64,000 bases of DNA. Origin: Phycisphaerae bacterium. GTDB lineage: Bacteria; Planctomycetota; Phycisphaerae; UBA1845; PWPN01. Positions 8,536 through 17,335 of this stretch are shown in pieces (position 1 is the first letter of the stretch; each line of letters begins with the position of its first letter). The stretch lies in NCBI GenBank assembly GCA_030372985.1, contig JAUCQB010000140.1, forward strand, positions 1 to 64,000. The letters are read 5' to 3'. A program made the translations under genes and the position numbers. Under the pieces are notes generated by a model that saw only the letters and a program-made list of their open reading frames with translations, ran no database searches and was not told the origin of the DNA.

Positions 8536-9759
8536 ATGACCACTTCCCATGCCAGGCTCGGTCGGTTTGAGCTGTTCACGATCATTGTCCTGTCGATCGC
8601 CACAGGTTGCGGGATGCCGACTCGCCGGCACGCAGTCCCAGCGGATGCCCAGGACCGGGCGGTGATCCATGGCCTGCCGCGGTCGGTGCGCACTTGGGGC
8701 GCTGTCGTGGACCCGGAGTTCCAGCAAGAGCTGCTCGAATCGCTGCAACGCGAACAGGCGTACCGCGCCAGTTGCGGTCAAACCGGCCCGCTGCCTCCGG
8801 CCCAATTCCTGGCGATCTCCGGCGGCGGCGCGAACGGCGCCTTCACCGCCGGGCTGCTCAACGGCTGGACCGCCGCCGGTAACCGCCCGCGGTTCAAGGC
8901 CGTCACCGGAATCAGCACCGGGGCCCTGATCGCTCCGTTCGTGTTCCTGGGGCCGGAGTACGACGCGACTCTGCGGCAGTTCTACACGGGAGTCGCGACA
9001 AAGGACATCCTGACGCCGCGCAACAAGCTGGCCGCTCTCTTTGATGACGCGCTGGCGGACAACGCACCGCTCCGAAAGCTGGTCGCAGGCCTGGTCGATC
9101 AGAAGCTGCTGGACGGCATCGGCGAGGAGTATTGCAGGGGCCGTCTCCTGCTCATCGGAACCACGAACCTGGATGCCCAGCGGGAGGTGGTCTGGAACGT
9201 CGGAGCCATCGCCGTCAGCGGCTATCCGCACGCCCTGGAATTGGTGCGAGACATTATGATCGCTTCTGCGGCCATTCCCGCGGCCTTCCCGCCGGTGATG
9301 ATTGACGTTGAGGTTGACGGGCAGCACTACCAGGAGATGCATGTGGATGGCGGGACGGTCACGCAGGTGTTCCTCTACCCGCCTTCGCTGAAGGTCAGGG
9401 AGGTCGCCGAGGCCGCGGGCGTCGAGCGCGAGCGCCGTGTCTACATCATCCGCAACGCTCGACTCGAACCCGATTGGGCGGACACGCCGCGCCGCACACT
9501 CAGCATCGCCGGCCGCGCGGTCTCCTCGTTGATTGCCACCCAGGGTATCGGCGACCTGTACCGGACCTATGTAAATGCTCAGCGCGACGGGATCGACTAC
9601 AACCTGGTATGCATCCCCGATGCTTTCAGGCTCCAGGCCAAGGAGCCCTTTGACCGGGAGTATATGCAGAAGCTGTTCGACGTCGGATTCGAGATGGGAC
9701 GCAAGGGCGGATTCTGGAAGAAGGTACCGCCCGCGTTTGAAGCCAAGTCACGAAGCTGA
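8536..9759 (+). CDS. Patatin-like phospholipase lipoprotein
   Basis: A 407-residue predicted lipid acyl hydrolase. The N-terminus has a hydrophobic segment ending in a lipobox-like ATGC (Cys about 25), so it is probably membrane-anchored outside the cytoplasm. The patatin features are the oxyanion loop SGGGANGAF (about 95-103), the nucleophile elbow GISTG (about 128) and the Asp of the Ser-Asp dyad in VDGG (about 277). The start ATG follows AGGAGA by about 9 bases. It is followed at about 70 bp by another lipoprotein hydrolase on the same strand, so both may be co-expressed. The substrate is unknown. Confidence 0.88.
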   Translation: MTTSHARLGRFELFTIIVLSIATGCGMPTRRHAVPADAQDRAVIHGLPRSVRTWGAVVDPEFQQELLESLQREQAYRASCGQTGPLPPAQFLAISGGGANGAFTAGLLNGWTAAGNRPRFKAVTGISTGALIAPFVFLGPEYDATLRQFYTGVATKDILTPRNKLAALFDDALADNAPLRKLVAGLVDQKLLDGIGEEYCRGRLLLIGTTNLDAQREVVWNVGAIAVSGYPHALELVRDIMIASAAIPAAFPPVMIDVEVDGQHYQEMHVDGGTVTQVFLYPPSLKVREVAEAAGVERERRVYIIRNARLEPDWADTPRRTLSIAGRAVSSLIATQGIGDLYRTYVNAQRDGIDYNLVCIPDAFRLQAKEPFDREYMQKLFDVGFEMGRKGGFWKKVPPAFEAKSRS

Positions 9760-9828
9760 CCGGCGTACCGGCCGGAGAAGCCTGCAGCGTGAGAGACAGG
9801 TTGGGTTTTGAGAACAGGAGCCTGCACG

Positions 9829-11160
9829 ATGATTGGCGGAACAACGCTATGGTTTGGAGGGATCGGACGTCTCGTTGCCTTGTCGGGTGTCGTGTTGCTG
9901 GGAGCACTCAGCGTCGGATGCAGCCAGCAGATGCCGGACCGCGCGGAACGGATGACTCGCGGCTACATCTACTACCTTGATGGCGCGGGGGGTGGCGGCC
10001 TGTTCTCCAACTGGAGCGGCGGCCTGAGAAAGGGAATGCTCGACGCCGGTTACAACGGGGCTGCCGAGATCTTCCGGTGGAACACCGGCCTGGGCGTCGT
10101 GGCGGACCAGGATGCGAGCGTCGATTACAAGAGAGGCAAGGCATCGGAATGCGCGCAGAGTATCCAGCGGTACACCAGGGAGCACCCCGGAGCTCCGGTC
10201 ACGCTGATCGGCCTGTCCGCCGGGACGGCCGTGACCGTTTTCGTTCTGGAGGCCCTTCCGCCGAGTTGCCCCGTGGAAGACGTCATTCTCTGCGGCGCAT
10301 CGATCAGTGCGGATTATGATCTCACTCGCGCGCTTCAGCGCGTCCGCAACCGAATGTACGTGTTCACCTCGGAGAAGGACGGCGTGCTGGCATTCCTCGT
10401 CCCGATGGCGGGAACGGCCGATCGGCGGGCGGGCAGTGTCCCGTCGGCCGGCCTGCGAGGTTTTCAGATGCCTGCCCGCGCGTCCGCGGAAACGCGTGCC
10501 CAGTATGCCAAAGTCGCGTACATCCAGTGGCGGCCGGAGTTCACGCAATACGGTGACTTCGGCGGGCACACGGACGCGCTCAAGGCACCCTTCGTGCAGC
10601 ACCACATGGCTCCCCTGATCATGGCCGGCATGGCCCGCCGGGTCCAGGTTGCCTCAGCGGCCGGAAAGGTGCGCAACCCGGATTACGAGCGATGGGCGCG
10701 CTTGAAGCCCGGAGCCTCGACGACCTTCGAGGGCTATCAGATCGCCGACGGCGTGAAGCAGCAGTTACGCATGACCGCCAGGCTGGTCTCCAAGCACGAG
10801 GACCGGTTGCTCGTCGAACGCACCTATGTACCCCTCGGCGGGCAGACCGAGCCCTTGCGTGTGCAGCAATTCCTTGTGGAGGCCATGATCGACCCGGCGG
10901 AACACCCGTTCACCAGCCCGACGGCGAAGATCTCGGAGTTGCCGGCCGAGACGCTCACGATCGGCGGCCAGTCGTTGAGCTGCCGGGTCAGGACGATACA
11001 GGCGGCGGGTGAGTTCCCCGAATACGGCCGAGGTGTCTGGGCCACGGTCGCCCAGAACGAGACAATCCCCGGCGGGATGGCCAGGGTCTGGCTCAAGTCC
11101 AGCAAAGGTAACCAGCCATTCGAGTTCCGCGGCGATGTCGTCGCCTATGAAACGCGGTAG
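9829..11160 (+). CDS. Alpha/beta-hydrolase-like lipoprotein
   Basis: A 443-residue predicted lipoprotein. The signal segment ends in the lipobox LSVGC. The middle part (about 60-260) has an alpha/beta-hydrolase layout with the nucleophile elbow GLSAGT (Ser about 122), a later strand with an acidic loop (TSEKDG) and a possible catalytic His in GDFGGHTD. The C-terminal 170 residues form a beta-rich domain that I do not recognise. ATG 9829 has AGGAG 8 bases upstream, better than the frame opening at 9808. It lies directly behind the patatin lipoprotein, suggesting a shared role in envelope or storage-lipid turnover (inference). Confidence 0.65.
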   Translation: MIGGTTLWFGGIGRLVALSGVVLLGALSVGCSQQMPDRAERMTRGYIYYLDGAGGGGLFSNWSGGLRKGMLDAGYNGAAEIFRWNTGLGVVADQDASVDYKRGKASECAQSIQRYTREHPGAPVTLIGLSAGTAVTVFVLEALPPSCPVEDVILCGASISADYDLTRALQRVRNRMYVFTSEKDGVLAFLVPMAGTADRRAGSVPSAGLRGFQMPARASAETRAQYAKVAYIQWRPEFTQYGDFGGHTDALKAPFVQHHMAPLIMAGMARRVQVASAAGKVRNPDYERWARLKPGASTTFEGYQIADGVKQQLRMTARLVSKHEDRLLVERTYVPLGGQTEPLRVQQFLVEAMIDPAEHPFTSPTAKISELPAETLTIGGQSLSCRVRTIQAAGEFPEYGRGVWATVAQNETIPGGMARVWLKSSKGNQPFEFRGDVVAYETR

Positions 11161-11750
11161 GTCGTGTCCGGCTGATCCTTGACTCGCAGGACCGCACGTC
11201 CTGCCTGCCCTGTTCGTCGTTGCCGGGATCGCTGTCCCGGTGTCTGCTGATCACTCTGCGCGGGCAGCCTGTCGGCCCTTGTGACCGGCTCCGAAGCTCT
11301 TTGACAAGGCGGCCCCGCCGAAGCCTTCAGTCACCTCGGTCGTCCTCCCGGCCTTTGAGTTGGACGCTTGCGAGGGTTAGAGCCTAGGGCCAGCTTCGCC
11401 ACGGGGATGCCTGTCACCGAACCTGATTTGCGCCAAACGAACCCCGACTCATTCTGCCGTAACCCGTTTCCAGATAAAGACATATCTTTAATAGCGGGCA
11501 TTCTTCCGAGGCGCGATTCCGTCGCGACTGGCTGGTTGATCGGGTGGTACAGGATAAGATATCTTCTTGCGGACAAACCATCGAACGATTCTCTCCGGTG
11601 TCGGACGAAAACACGATGGGCTTGCTGAAGCTTTCGGTTGCTGCTGACCGAGTGGGCGAAGGAATTGTAGCCCGCACCGCACGTTGCGGCGTTTGTCAGA
11701 GCACGCGCTGGCCGGTTAGAGTGCGTGTCGGCAAAGAGGAACCGCAACGC
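11161..11750. other. 590-bp intergenic region with two hairpins
   Basis: There is no convincing gene. Two perfect 6-bp stem-loops follow the lipoprotein stop: 11187-11203 (CAGGAC / GTCCTG) and 11223-11240 (CCGGGA / TCCCGG). Either could end transcription, though neither has a clear T run. Further on is an A/T-richer stretch (11470-11570) with short palindromes such as AAGATATCTT, which may be the promoter area of the DedA-like gene. Open frames here have the composition of shadows. Confidence 0.4.
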
Positions 11751-12401
11751 ATGACGAACAACGATCAGTCCTTCGGGATGTCTCCGGCGACGGACAAACC
11801 GGCCGTGCCGCGATGGCACCTTCACCGGCGCATGTACGATTGGGTGCTCCACTGGGCGGACACGCCCTACGGCGCGATCGCCCTTTTCTGCCTCGCCTTT
11901 GCCGAGTCCAGTTTCTTCCCGGTGCCGCCGGATGTGCTTCTGATCGCGCTGGTTCTCGGATCGCGCGGGCGATGGTTCCGTTTCGCGGTGATCTGCACGC
12001 TGGCCAGCGTCATCGGAGGCCTGGCGGGCTACGGGATCGGGCTTGCGTTCATGGACACGATTGGGGTGCGGATCATCGCCTTCTATCAGGCCGAGTCCTA
12101 TTACCAGCAGGTGACGCAGTGGTATCAGCAGTACGACTATTGGATCGTATTCATCGCCGCCCTGACGCCGATCCCCTACAAGGTGTTCACGATCGCCTCC
12201 GGCGCGTTCCATATGAACCTGCTGGGGTTCGCGCTCGTCTCAATCGTGGGCCGCGGCGCGAGGTTTTTCGCCGTCGCCGCGCTGCTGTATTTCTTCGGTC
12301 CGCCGATGAAGCGGTTCATCGATCGCTATTTCAATCTGCTCTGCGTCGTGTTCGTGATCCTGCTGGTTGGCGGTTTCGCTGTCATCAAGTACATTCGGTG
12401 A
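11751..12401 (+). CDS. DedA/VTT-family inner-membrane protein (YqaA-like)
   Basis: A 216-residue polytopic protein of the SNARE-associated/VTT (DedA) superfamily. These proteins are thought to act in lipid scrambling or envelope homeostasis. Typical elements are AESSFFPVPPDVLLIAL (about 47-63), a glycine-rich reentrant part GGLAGYGIG, and TPIPYKVFTIASGAF (about 143-157), with an Arg after it in VGRGARFF. About five hydrophobic segments are visible. The frame is open from 11544, but ATG 11751 has AGAGGA upstream and gives the family length. It is a single gene; the nitrilase-type lipoprotein follows after 110 bp. Confidence 0.85.
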   Translation: MTNNDQSFGMSPATDKPAVPRWHLHRRMYDWVLHWADTPYGAIALFCLAFAESSFFPVPPDVLLIALVLGSRGRWFRFAVICTLASVIGGLAGYGIGLAFMDTIGVRIIAFYQAESYYQQVTQWYQQYDYWIVFIAALTPIPYKVFTIASGAFHMNLLGFALVSIVGRGARFFAVAALLYFFGPPMKRFIDRYFNLLCVVFVILLVGGFAVIKYIR

Positions 12402-12511
12402 TCAGAGAGCGGCAGGCATCGAGGCGATGATCGAGCCTGCCCCAGCGGGGTCAAAGGGTGCCTGTCGCTTGCGGCCTGAACCTGGTCACATCGATGACGA
12501 GAGGACCATGC

Positions 12512-13531
12512 ATGAACAAAGACCACTGCCGGCGTGCCGCATGTTTGCGGCATGTCTCACGAACGATGTTGGTGATTGTCGCTCTTGCCTGCGGCTGCAG
12601 CGGCGATACGCGGCTCGGAGGGCTTGCGGTGAATTCGCAGCGCGATGAAGCAGGGCGGGTGTCCGAAGGGCCACCTGAGGCCCGGAAGAAGTCTGGAGCA
12701 CGCCAAGTGCGCGTCGCCGCCATCCAGATGCTGCCTGCGACCGGCGAGCCCAAGGCGAACGTCGAGCGGGCCGCCCGGCTTGTTCGCGAGGCCGTTGAGA
12801 AACGCGGCGCCCAGCTCATCATCCTGCCCGAGACCACTCTGACAGGCTACGCATCGCCGTCCGACAAGGATATGACTCTCGCTCGGACCCGCAAAATGGC
12901 TGAGCCGGTTCCCGGCCCATCGGTGAACCACTTCGCCCGGCTCGCGGCGGAACTCAAGGTCTACATCATCTGGGGCCTGCACGAGCGATCCGACGACAAG
13001 TACTACAACGCCGCGGTGCTGCTCTCACCGAAAGGCGAGATCCTCGGCACCTATCGCAAGGTGCACATCAACAAGTATGAGAGCCACATGGGCTGGACCA
13101 ACGGCGATCGTTTCCAGGTCTGGTCCTGCGAGATCGATGGTGTTTCGTTCAACCTGGGCATCATGATCTGCTTCGACCGCGAGGTGCCCGAGGCCGCTCG
13201 TTGCCTGACCGTGTTTGGGGCGGACATCATCGCGATTCCGCAGGCAACCGGCTGCACCTGCGATATACCGATCCATCGCGACCAACTTCGCGTGCGGGCC
13301 TACGAAAACGAGGTGTATATCGCGATGGCCAACTGGGCCGGACCGGTGTTCAAAGGCCACAGCATGATCATCAGCCCGAGCGGTGAGGTGATCCGGCTCG
13401 GCACGCGCGACGAGGAGATCCTTGACGCCGTGCTCGATCTGGATGCTCTCAAGAAGCACCACGAGAACGGCATCTACGGTCTGCATCACCGCCGACCGGA
13501 GGCGTACGGGCCGCTGCTGGAGCGGCAATGA
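12512..13531 (+). CDS. Carbon-nitrogen hydrolase (nitrilase superfamily), exported
   Basis: A 339-residue amidase of the nitrilase superfamily with the full Glu-Lys-Cys triad: Glu in LPETTLTGY (about 106), Lys in YRKVHINKYE (about 173) and Cys in MICFDREVPE (about 215). A hydrophobic N-terminal segment followed by Cys residues (VALACGCSG) suggests export, possibly as a lipoprotein, which is unusual for this mostly cytoplasmic superfamily. ATG 12512 follows GAGAGGA by about 6 bases. The substrate cannot be told from sequence; it lacks the membrane domain of Lnt. It is convergent with the VIT-VWA gene across a strong hairpin. Confidence 0.85.
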   Translation: MNKDHCRRAACLRHVSRTMLVIVALACGCSGDTRLGGLAVNSQRDEAGRVSEGPPEARKKSGARQVRVAAIQMLPATGEPKANVERAARLVREAVEKRGAQLIILPETTLTGYASPSDKDMTLARTRKMAEPVPGPSVNHFARLAAELKVYIIWGLHERSDDKYYNAAVLLSPKGEILGTYRKVHINKYESHMGWTNGDRFQVWSCEIDGVSFNLGIMICFDREVPEAARCLTVFGADIIAIPQATGCTCDIPIHRDQLRVRAYENEVYIAMANWAGPVFKGHSMIISPSGEVIRLGTRDEEILDAVLDLDALKKHHENGIYGLHHRRPEAYGPLLERQ

Positions 13532-13553
13532 GGATGGGAATCCTCGCCGCAGA

Positions 13554-13577
13554 GGCCCCAGATAGGAATCTGGGGCC
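13554..13577. terminator. Strong bidirectional hairpin between convergent genes
   Basis: A perfect 10-bp stem GGCCCCAGAT / ATCTGGGGCC with a 4-base loop lies between the stops of the nitrilase-type gene (plus) and the VIT-VWA gene (minus). There is no T run, but the position fits a shared terminator. Confidence 0.55.
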
Positions 13578-13602
13578 AGCGGGGGGAATCTGGGGCCAGC
13601 GG
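13565..13602. repeat. Two tandem 18-bp units containing the hairpin right arm
   Basis: The 18-bp unit GGAATCTGGGGCCAGCGG occurs at 13565-13582 and again at 13585-13602, separated by two G. The second copy abuts the stop codon of the VIT-VWA gene. The duplication gives the left arm of the terminator hairpin two possible partners. Confidence 0.8.
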
Positions 13603-16002
13603 CTATTCAGTTGTCTCGTAGGCCTTGTCTCCGATCACCACGATGACCTTGCTGCCCAGGGCAAAGCACTTGCCCAAGTCCGGATGGGCGGCGACCAGTT
13701 CGAAGTACTCCTTGCTGAAGGCCTTGACCATGGTCGTTTGCAGTTCCTTCTTGTATCGGCTGTCGACCCACTTCTCGCCGTCGCGGTAGAAGGTGCGCGA
13801 GCCGACGTATTGCATCACCTGCTCACCCTCTCGGCCGCTCACTCGACCGGCCGCGCCGTACCCGCCACCCATGCCGTAGATAGCAGGCTGACTGGAGGGC
13901 CGGCCGGCAGAGGCCGCTACGCCCCCGTCGGCAAGGCTGTATGACCAATCGCCGTGCGAGTACCTGTCCACCTCGACCCTCTCAGCAGCCGCAAGCCTGT
14001 TGGTTTCCTTCGACATTGCCACCGCGCCTGGCCCAGTCTCGACGCCCAATTTGCTCCTTGCGCCGCCGCTCTTCAGGTCCTCCAGCAACTGTGGCCGTGC
14101 CGCCGCCAGCCTGCGGTGCAGTGTCAGGCCTTCAATCCGGTCGCCCTCGCCGCGGGCGATTCGGCCCTGGTCTTCCTCCATGATCAGCATCGAGGTGTAC
14201 GGGGTGACGATGCCGAACCGCTTGGCCAACTGAACGACCTCCTCGCGGACCTCCTTGTTCTCGCCGTGCAGCCGGATTTCATCGAGCAGGTAGCCAACCT
14301 TGCGTGTCGCCCACAGCCGCGGCAGGTATTCCTGCCCCGCATCGGTCTGCGGGAACGACTCCTCCCACGACCTCTTCAGCTCCTCGTCGCCGCAGCGGCC
14401 GGCCAGCTCAACCTTGCCTTTTCCGGGGTTGTCGTAACGGCCGAAGATGACCAGTTCGCCACCCTTGAACAAATCGGGCAGGACCTTGGGATACGTGTCA
14501 TGCACGCCCAGCGCGCTGTCGAAGGTCAACTTCAGGTCGCTGAGCACCGGATTGGCGATCGTGCCGTAGAAGTTCGAGAGCTTGAGCTCCAGATCCTCGT
14601 TTTCGGCGACGTAGTCGCGTGAGCCGTGGTTGTCCTCCGCCAGCTTGTCGAGCAGCTTGGTGTTAACGTCGTTCCCCACGCCGAACACGAAGAGCCGAAC
14701 ACCGCCTGCATTGGCCTTCTTCACGTTCTCAAGTATCCGGTCAATGTTGGTTTCGCCGATGGTCGGCAGGCCGTCGGTAAGGAAAACGACCATATACGGC
14801 CTGCCCCTGTCCTCATCGCTGCCGCCGCGGGCCTTCAGGGCTGCGAGCAGGGCGTCATTGATTGCCGTGCCGCCGGCCGATTGCAGCTCAGCCGCGAACT
14901 GGCGGGCTGATTCGGTATTCTCCGTCTTGGCCGAAATCAGGGTCTCTTTGTAAGGCCGAGCCTCCGTTGAGAAGGCCACGATGTTGAAACGATCGTCCGC
15001 GTTGAGGTTCGCCAGGCAGTAACGCAGAGCCTCGCGGGCCTGCTGGATCTTCTTGCCGGCCATGCTGCCTGAGGTGTCGATGACGAAGCAGATGTCCTTG
15101 GCCACCACCTTGCGGGGCCGCGCGCCTTCGCCGGGGATAATCCGGGCCATGAAGTAGCCTTCTTCACCCGCCTGCCGGTGAGCCAGCATGACGAAGGCAA
15201 AATCCTCGTTGCTGGTCTTGTAGCTGACCACGAAGTCCTTGTCCGGCAGTACGTTAGAGGCCTCGTAGCCCACGCTGGCCTCGTTTGTCCCTTTCCGATC
15301 GATGCTCGCCTGGTGCGAGGGGCAGAACACGGTGGCCAATGGCTGGCGGGTTTTGATGCGGGCCCGAATGGCGACCTGGCTGATCGGAGCTGACGAGTAC
15401 TTCTCGGTGTTGAGCGGGTAACGGTAGTTCGCCAGGCCGTTCGTGGCGGTGATGACCTGCGAGTATTCGAGCTTGATACGCACATCCCCCTTGGCTGGAA
15501 TCGGGAACACGCGAGCTTTGTACATCCGGCTGCCGACGTACTCGAGCAGGGCCGGGTCCTTCATCTTGCTGACGATCTCCTCGTAGATCTGGCGGGCCTT
15601 GTCTTTGTCGAGGACCTCGGCCTGCACCTCCTTGTCGCCGATCATCATGCTGAACTTCTGGACGGCCACGTCGTCGGCCATTGGGAAGATGTAAGTGCCT
15701 TCGAGCTGAACGTTGTTGGGATTGTGGAAAGTCTGGTCGATGCGCGTGATGCCGACGCTCTCGGTGAGCTCGGCCTCGACCAGGTGATTCTTCACCTGCA
15801 GGGGCATGTGATACCGCCAGGGCGTTGGCCGCGGCATGGGGTGTGGATGAGGCCAGGGCAGCCGGCGGATCTCCTCGGCGCTGCGATCATCGACCACGAT
15901 GAAACCGTCGGCCATCGCCCGAGGGACGGGACCGGCGGCAGCAAGCGCGAACAAGGCAAACAGTGAGGTCACAATGCCGAGAGATTTGACCGAGGTCGTC
16001 AT
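13603..16002 (-). CDS. Secreted VIT and von Willebrand factor A domain protein
   Basis: A 799-residue protein with the layout of inter-alpha-trypsin-inhibitor heavy-chain-like bacterial proteins. A signal peptide (about 1-31, ending in AMA) is followed by a VIT domain (about 60-190) and a VWA domain (about 300-470) with a complete metal-ion-dependent adhesion motif DTSGS, a later Thr/Asp region and FLTDGLPT. The C-terminal 300 residues are variable, with a Gly-rich stretch (GMGGGYGAAG). GGAGGA lies 7 bases before ATG 16002. It is probably a surface or periplasmic adhesion or scaffold protein. The gene is divergent from an ECF sigma factor that may control it (inference). Confidence 0.9.
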   Translation of the reverse strand: MTTSVKSLGIVTSLFALFALAAAGPVPRAMADGFIVVDDRSAEEIRRLPWPHPHPMPRPTPWRYHMPLQVKNHLVEAELTESVGITRIDQTFHNPNNVQLEGTYIFPMADDVAVQKFSMMIGDKEVQAEVLDKDKARQIYEEIVSKMKDPALLEYVGSRMYKARVFPIPAKGDVRIKLEYSQVITATNGLANYRYPLNTEKYSSAPISQVAIRARIKTRQPLATVFCPSHQASIDRKGTNEASVGYEASNVLPDKDFVVSYKTSNEDFAFVMLAHRQAGEEGYFMARIIPGEGARPRKVVAKDICFVIDTSGSMAGKKIQQAREALRYCLANLNADDRFNIVAFSTEARPYKETLISAKTENTESARQFAAELQSAGGTAINDALLAALKARGGSDEDRGRPYMVVFLTDGLPTIGETNIDRILENVKKANAGGVRLFVFGVGNDVNTKLLDKLAEDNHGSRDYVAENEDLELKLSNFYGTIANPVLSDLKLTFDSALGVHDTYPKVLPDLFKGGELVIFGRYDNPGKGKVELAGRCGDEELKRSWEESFPQTDAGQEYLPRLWATRKVGYLLDEIRLHGENKEVREEVVQLAKRFGIVTPYTSMLIMEEDQGRIARGEGDRIEGLTLHRRLAAARPQLLEDLKSGGARSKLGVETGPGAVAMSKETNRLAAAERVEVDRYSHGDWSYSLADGGVAASAGRPSSQPAIYGMGGGYGAAGRVSGREGEQVMQYVGSRTFYRDGEKWVDSRYKKELQTTMVKAFSKEYFELVAAHPDLGKCFALGSKVIVVIGDKAYETTE

Positions 16003-16321
16003 GACGTGTTCCTCCGTTTCTGGGCAAGACAGTCGGCCGATGAGAGACCTGTGTGGGGTGCCTGTCAGGGGCTCTCCTGCATGTCCTGGGTGACCCGCGG
16101 CATGGGGGCATACCCAGCCCCGTGCGGTTATGAGCCCTACACCGGATTCTACCCTTCAGCCAGCCGTTTAGACGCAAACTTGCCGGAAAAGTTCCTTCAT
16201 TCCACTCTCGGGGGATGGACGGGGTATCAATGATCGGATACATGGAGGATTCGGCACGAGGTCTCATCGCACCGGCTGTCGTGCCGAGCGGCGTTTTTGG
16301 GGGGGTGTCAGGAGTGTTTCC
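16003..16321. other. Divergent promoter region, VIT-VWA gene and ECF sigma gene
   Basis: There is no gene. The 319-bp spacer must hold two outward promoters. I could not identify a confident -35/-10 pair. A run of seven G lies at about 16299-16305, shortly before the ribosome site of the sigma gene. Confidence 0.4.
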
Positions 16322-16876
16322 GTGGGTTCCCTGCCTCCGCCCGACCCCCGAAGCGACGAGGCGTTGATCCGGGCGATCAACCGGGGCGACGCCGCAGCCT
16401 TCGAGGCTCTGTACTACCGCTATCGTGACTGGGTGGTGAGGCTGGCGACCCGGTTCACCGGCCGAACCGATGACGCCCTGGATGTCCTCCAGGAGACTTT
16501 CGCCTACCTGCTCCGCAAAACGCCGAGTCTCCGTCTTACGGCCAGGATGACGACGTTCCTCTACCCGGTCGTCAAGCATCTCAGCCTGGCTGCTCGCCGA
16601 AGAAACTGCCGTTCGCTCGGTTGCGAGCTGGAAGCCGACGTCCCTGCCCCGCCGCCGTCCGAAACCGAGGGGCTTCGAAGCGGCTTGGCCGAGGTGATGG
16701 CCGCCTTGTCCCCGGACCAGCGGGAGGTCGTTCTCATGCGTTTCGTTGACGACATGAGCCTGGCGGAAATCGCCGGGGCGCTGCGGATGCCGATCGGAAC
16801 CGTCAAGTCCAAGCTGCACCGGGCTTTAGAGCGATTGCAGAGTGATCCTCGTACGCGGGCCTACTTTCAGCGATAA
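16322..16876 (+). CDS. ECF-type RNA polymerase sigma factor
   Basis: A 184-residue sigma-70 family protein. Region 2 spans about 12-80 (ALIRAINRGDAAAFEALYYR, then DVLQETFAYLL) and region 4 about 115-170 (LSPDQREVVLMRFVDDMSLA, then IAGALRMPIGTVKSKLHRAL, a typical helix-turn-helix). It starts at GTG 16322 with AGGAG 9 bases upstream. No anti-sigma gene follows, so control may be elsewhere or transcriptional. The divergent VIT-VWA gene is a candidate target. Confidence 0.92.
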   Translation: MGSLPPPDPRSDEALIRAINRGDAAAFEALYYRYRDWVVRLATRFTGRTDDALDVLQETFAYLLRKTPSLRLTARMTTFLYPVVKHLSLAARRRNCRSLGCELEADVPAPPPSETEGLRSGLAEVMAALSPDQREVVLMRFVDDMSLAEIAGALRMPIGTVKSKLHRALERLQSDPRTRAYFQR

Positions 16877-17335
16877 AGATTGACTGCGCAAAGAAGGCCA
16901 TGTCACCGCACTTGATGCCCGTCTGTCGCCGGCCGCTGAGCCGATGGTCCGGGTGTTTCAGGACCGACAAAGGCGCCCGGGATGCGGCATTGAGTGGATT
17001 GGATTGCGAAAAGGAGTACGATCACTCGGCCCGCGAGACTGATAACCAGTGGTCACCGTATGGCGGGCGGCGTTTGTCTGGCAGCCGCGGGCCGGATCAG
17101 GTGTATATGATCTCTGGTCAGAGAGCCTTCGCGATGTCCTGGCCGGGTCGCCCGGCGACGGCAGGGTCGAAGAGCGACACGGTTTCCATCCGGCACCTGG
17201 AAGGGTCGAGCCTGACCCTGGTAATGAGGATATGCCGAAATTCGCCGAACGGCTGGTGACGCCCGTCTGGATGATGGGGCCCAGGTGCTGTGGATGCATC
17301 GCAAGCGGCAATTGAAGTCTGAGGTTGGATCACAG
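16877..17335. other. 460-bp gap with no convincing gene
   Basis: Several open frames cross this stretch on both strands, but none has a ribosome site, family resemblance or protein-like composition. The frame ending at 17315 has an ATG at about 17231 giving MPKFAERLVTPVWMMG, which could be a relic of a small gene. I could not support that. Confidence 0.3.

Noticed and set aside
11331-12212. Minus-strand 293-codon open frame
   Set aside because: It overlaps the DedA-like gene in antisense. I also considered the 11370-11480 part as a relic of a mobile gene or a tRNA-like sequence, but found no acceptor or T-arm pattern.
16900-17315. Short open frames on both strands after the ECF sigma gene, considered as an anti-sigma factor
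   Set aside because: No membrane segment, zinc-binding motif or ribosome site; composition is shadow-like.
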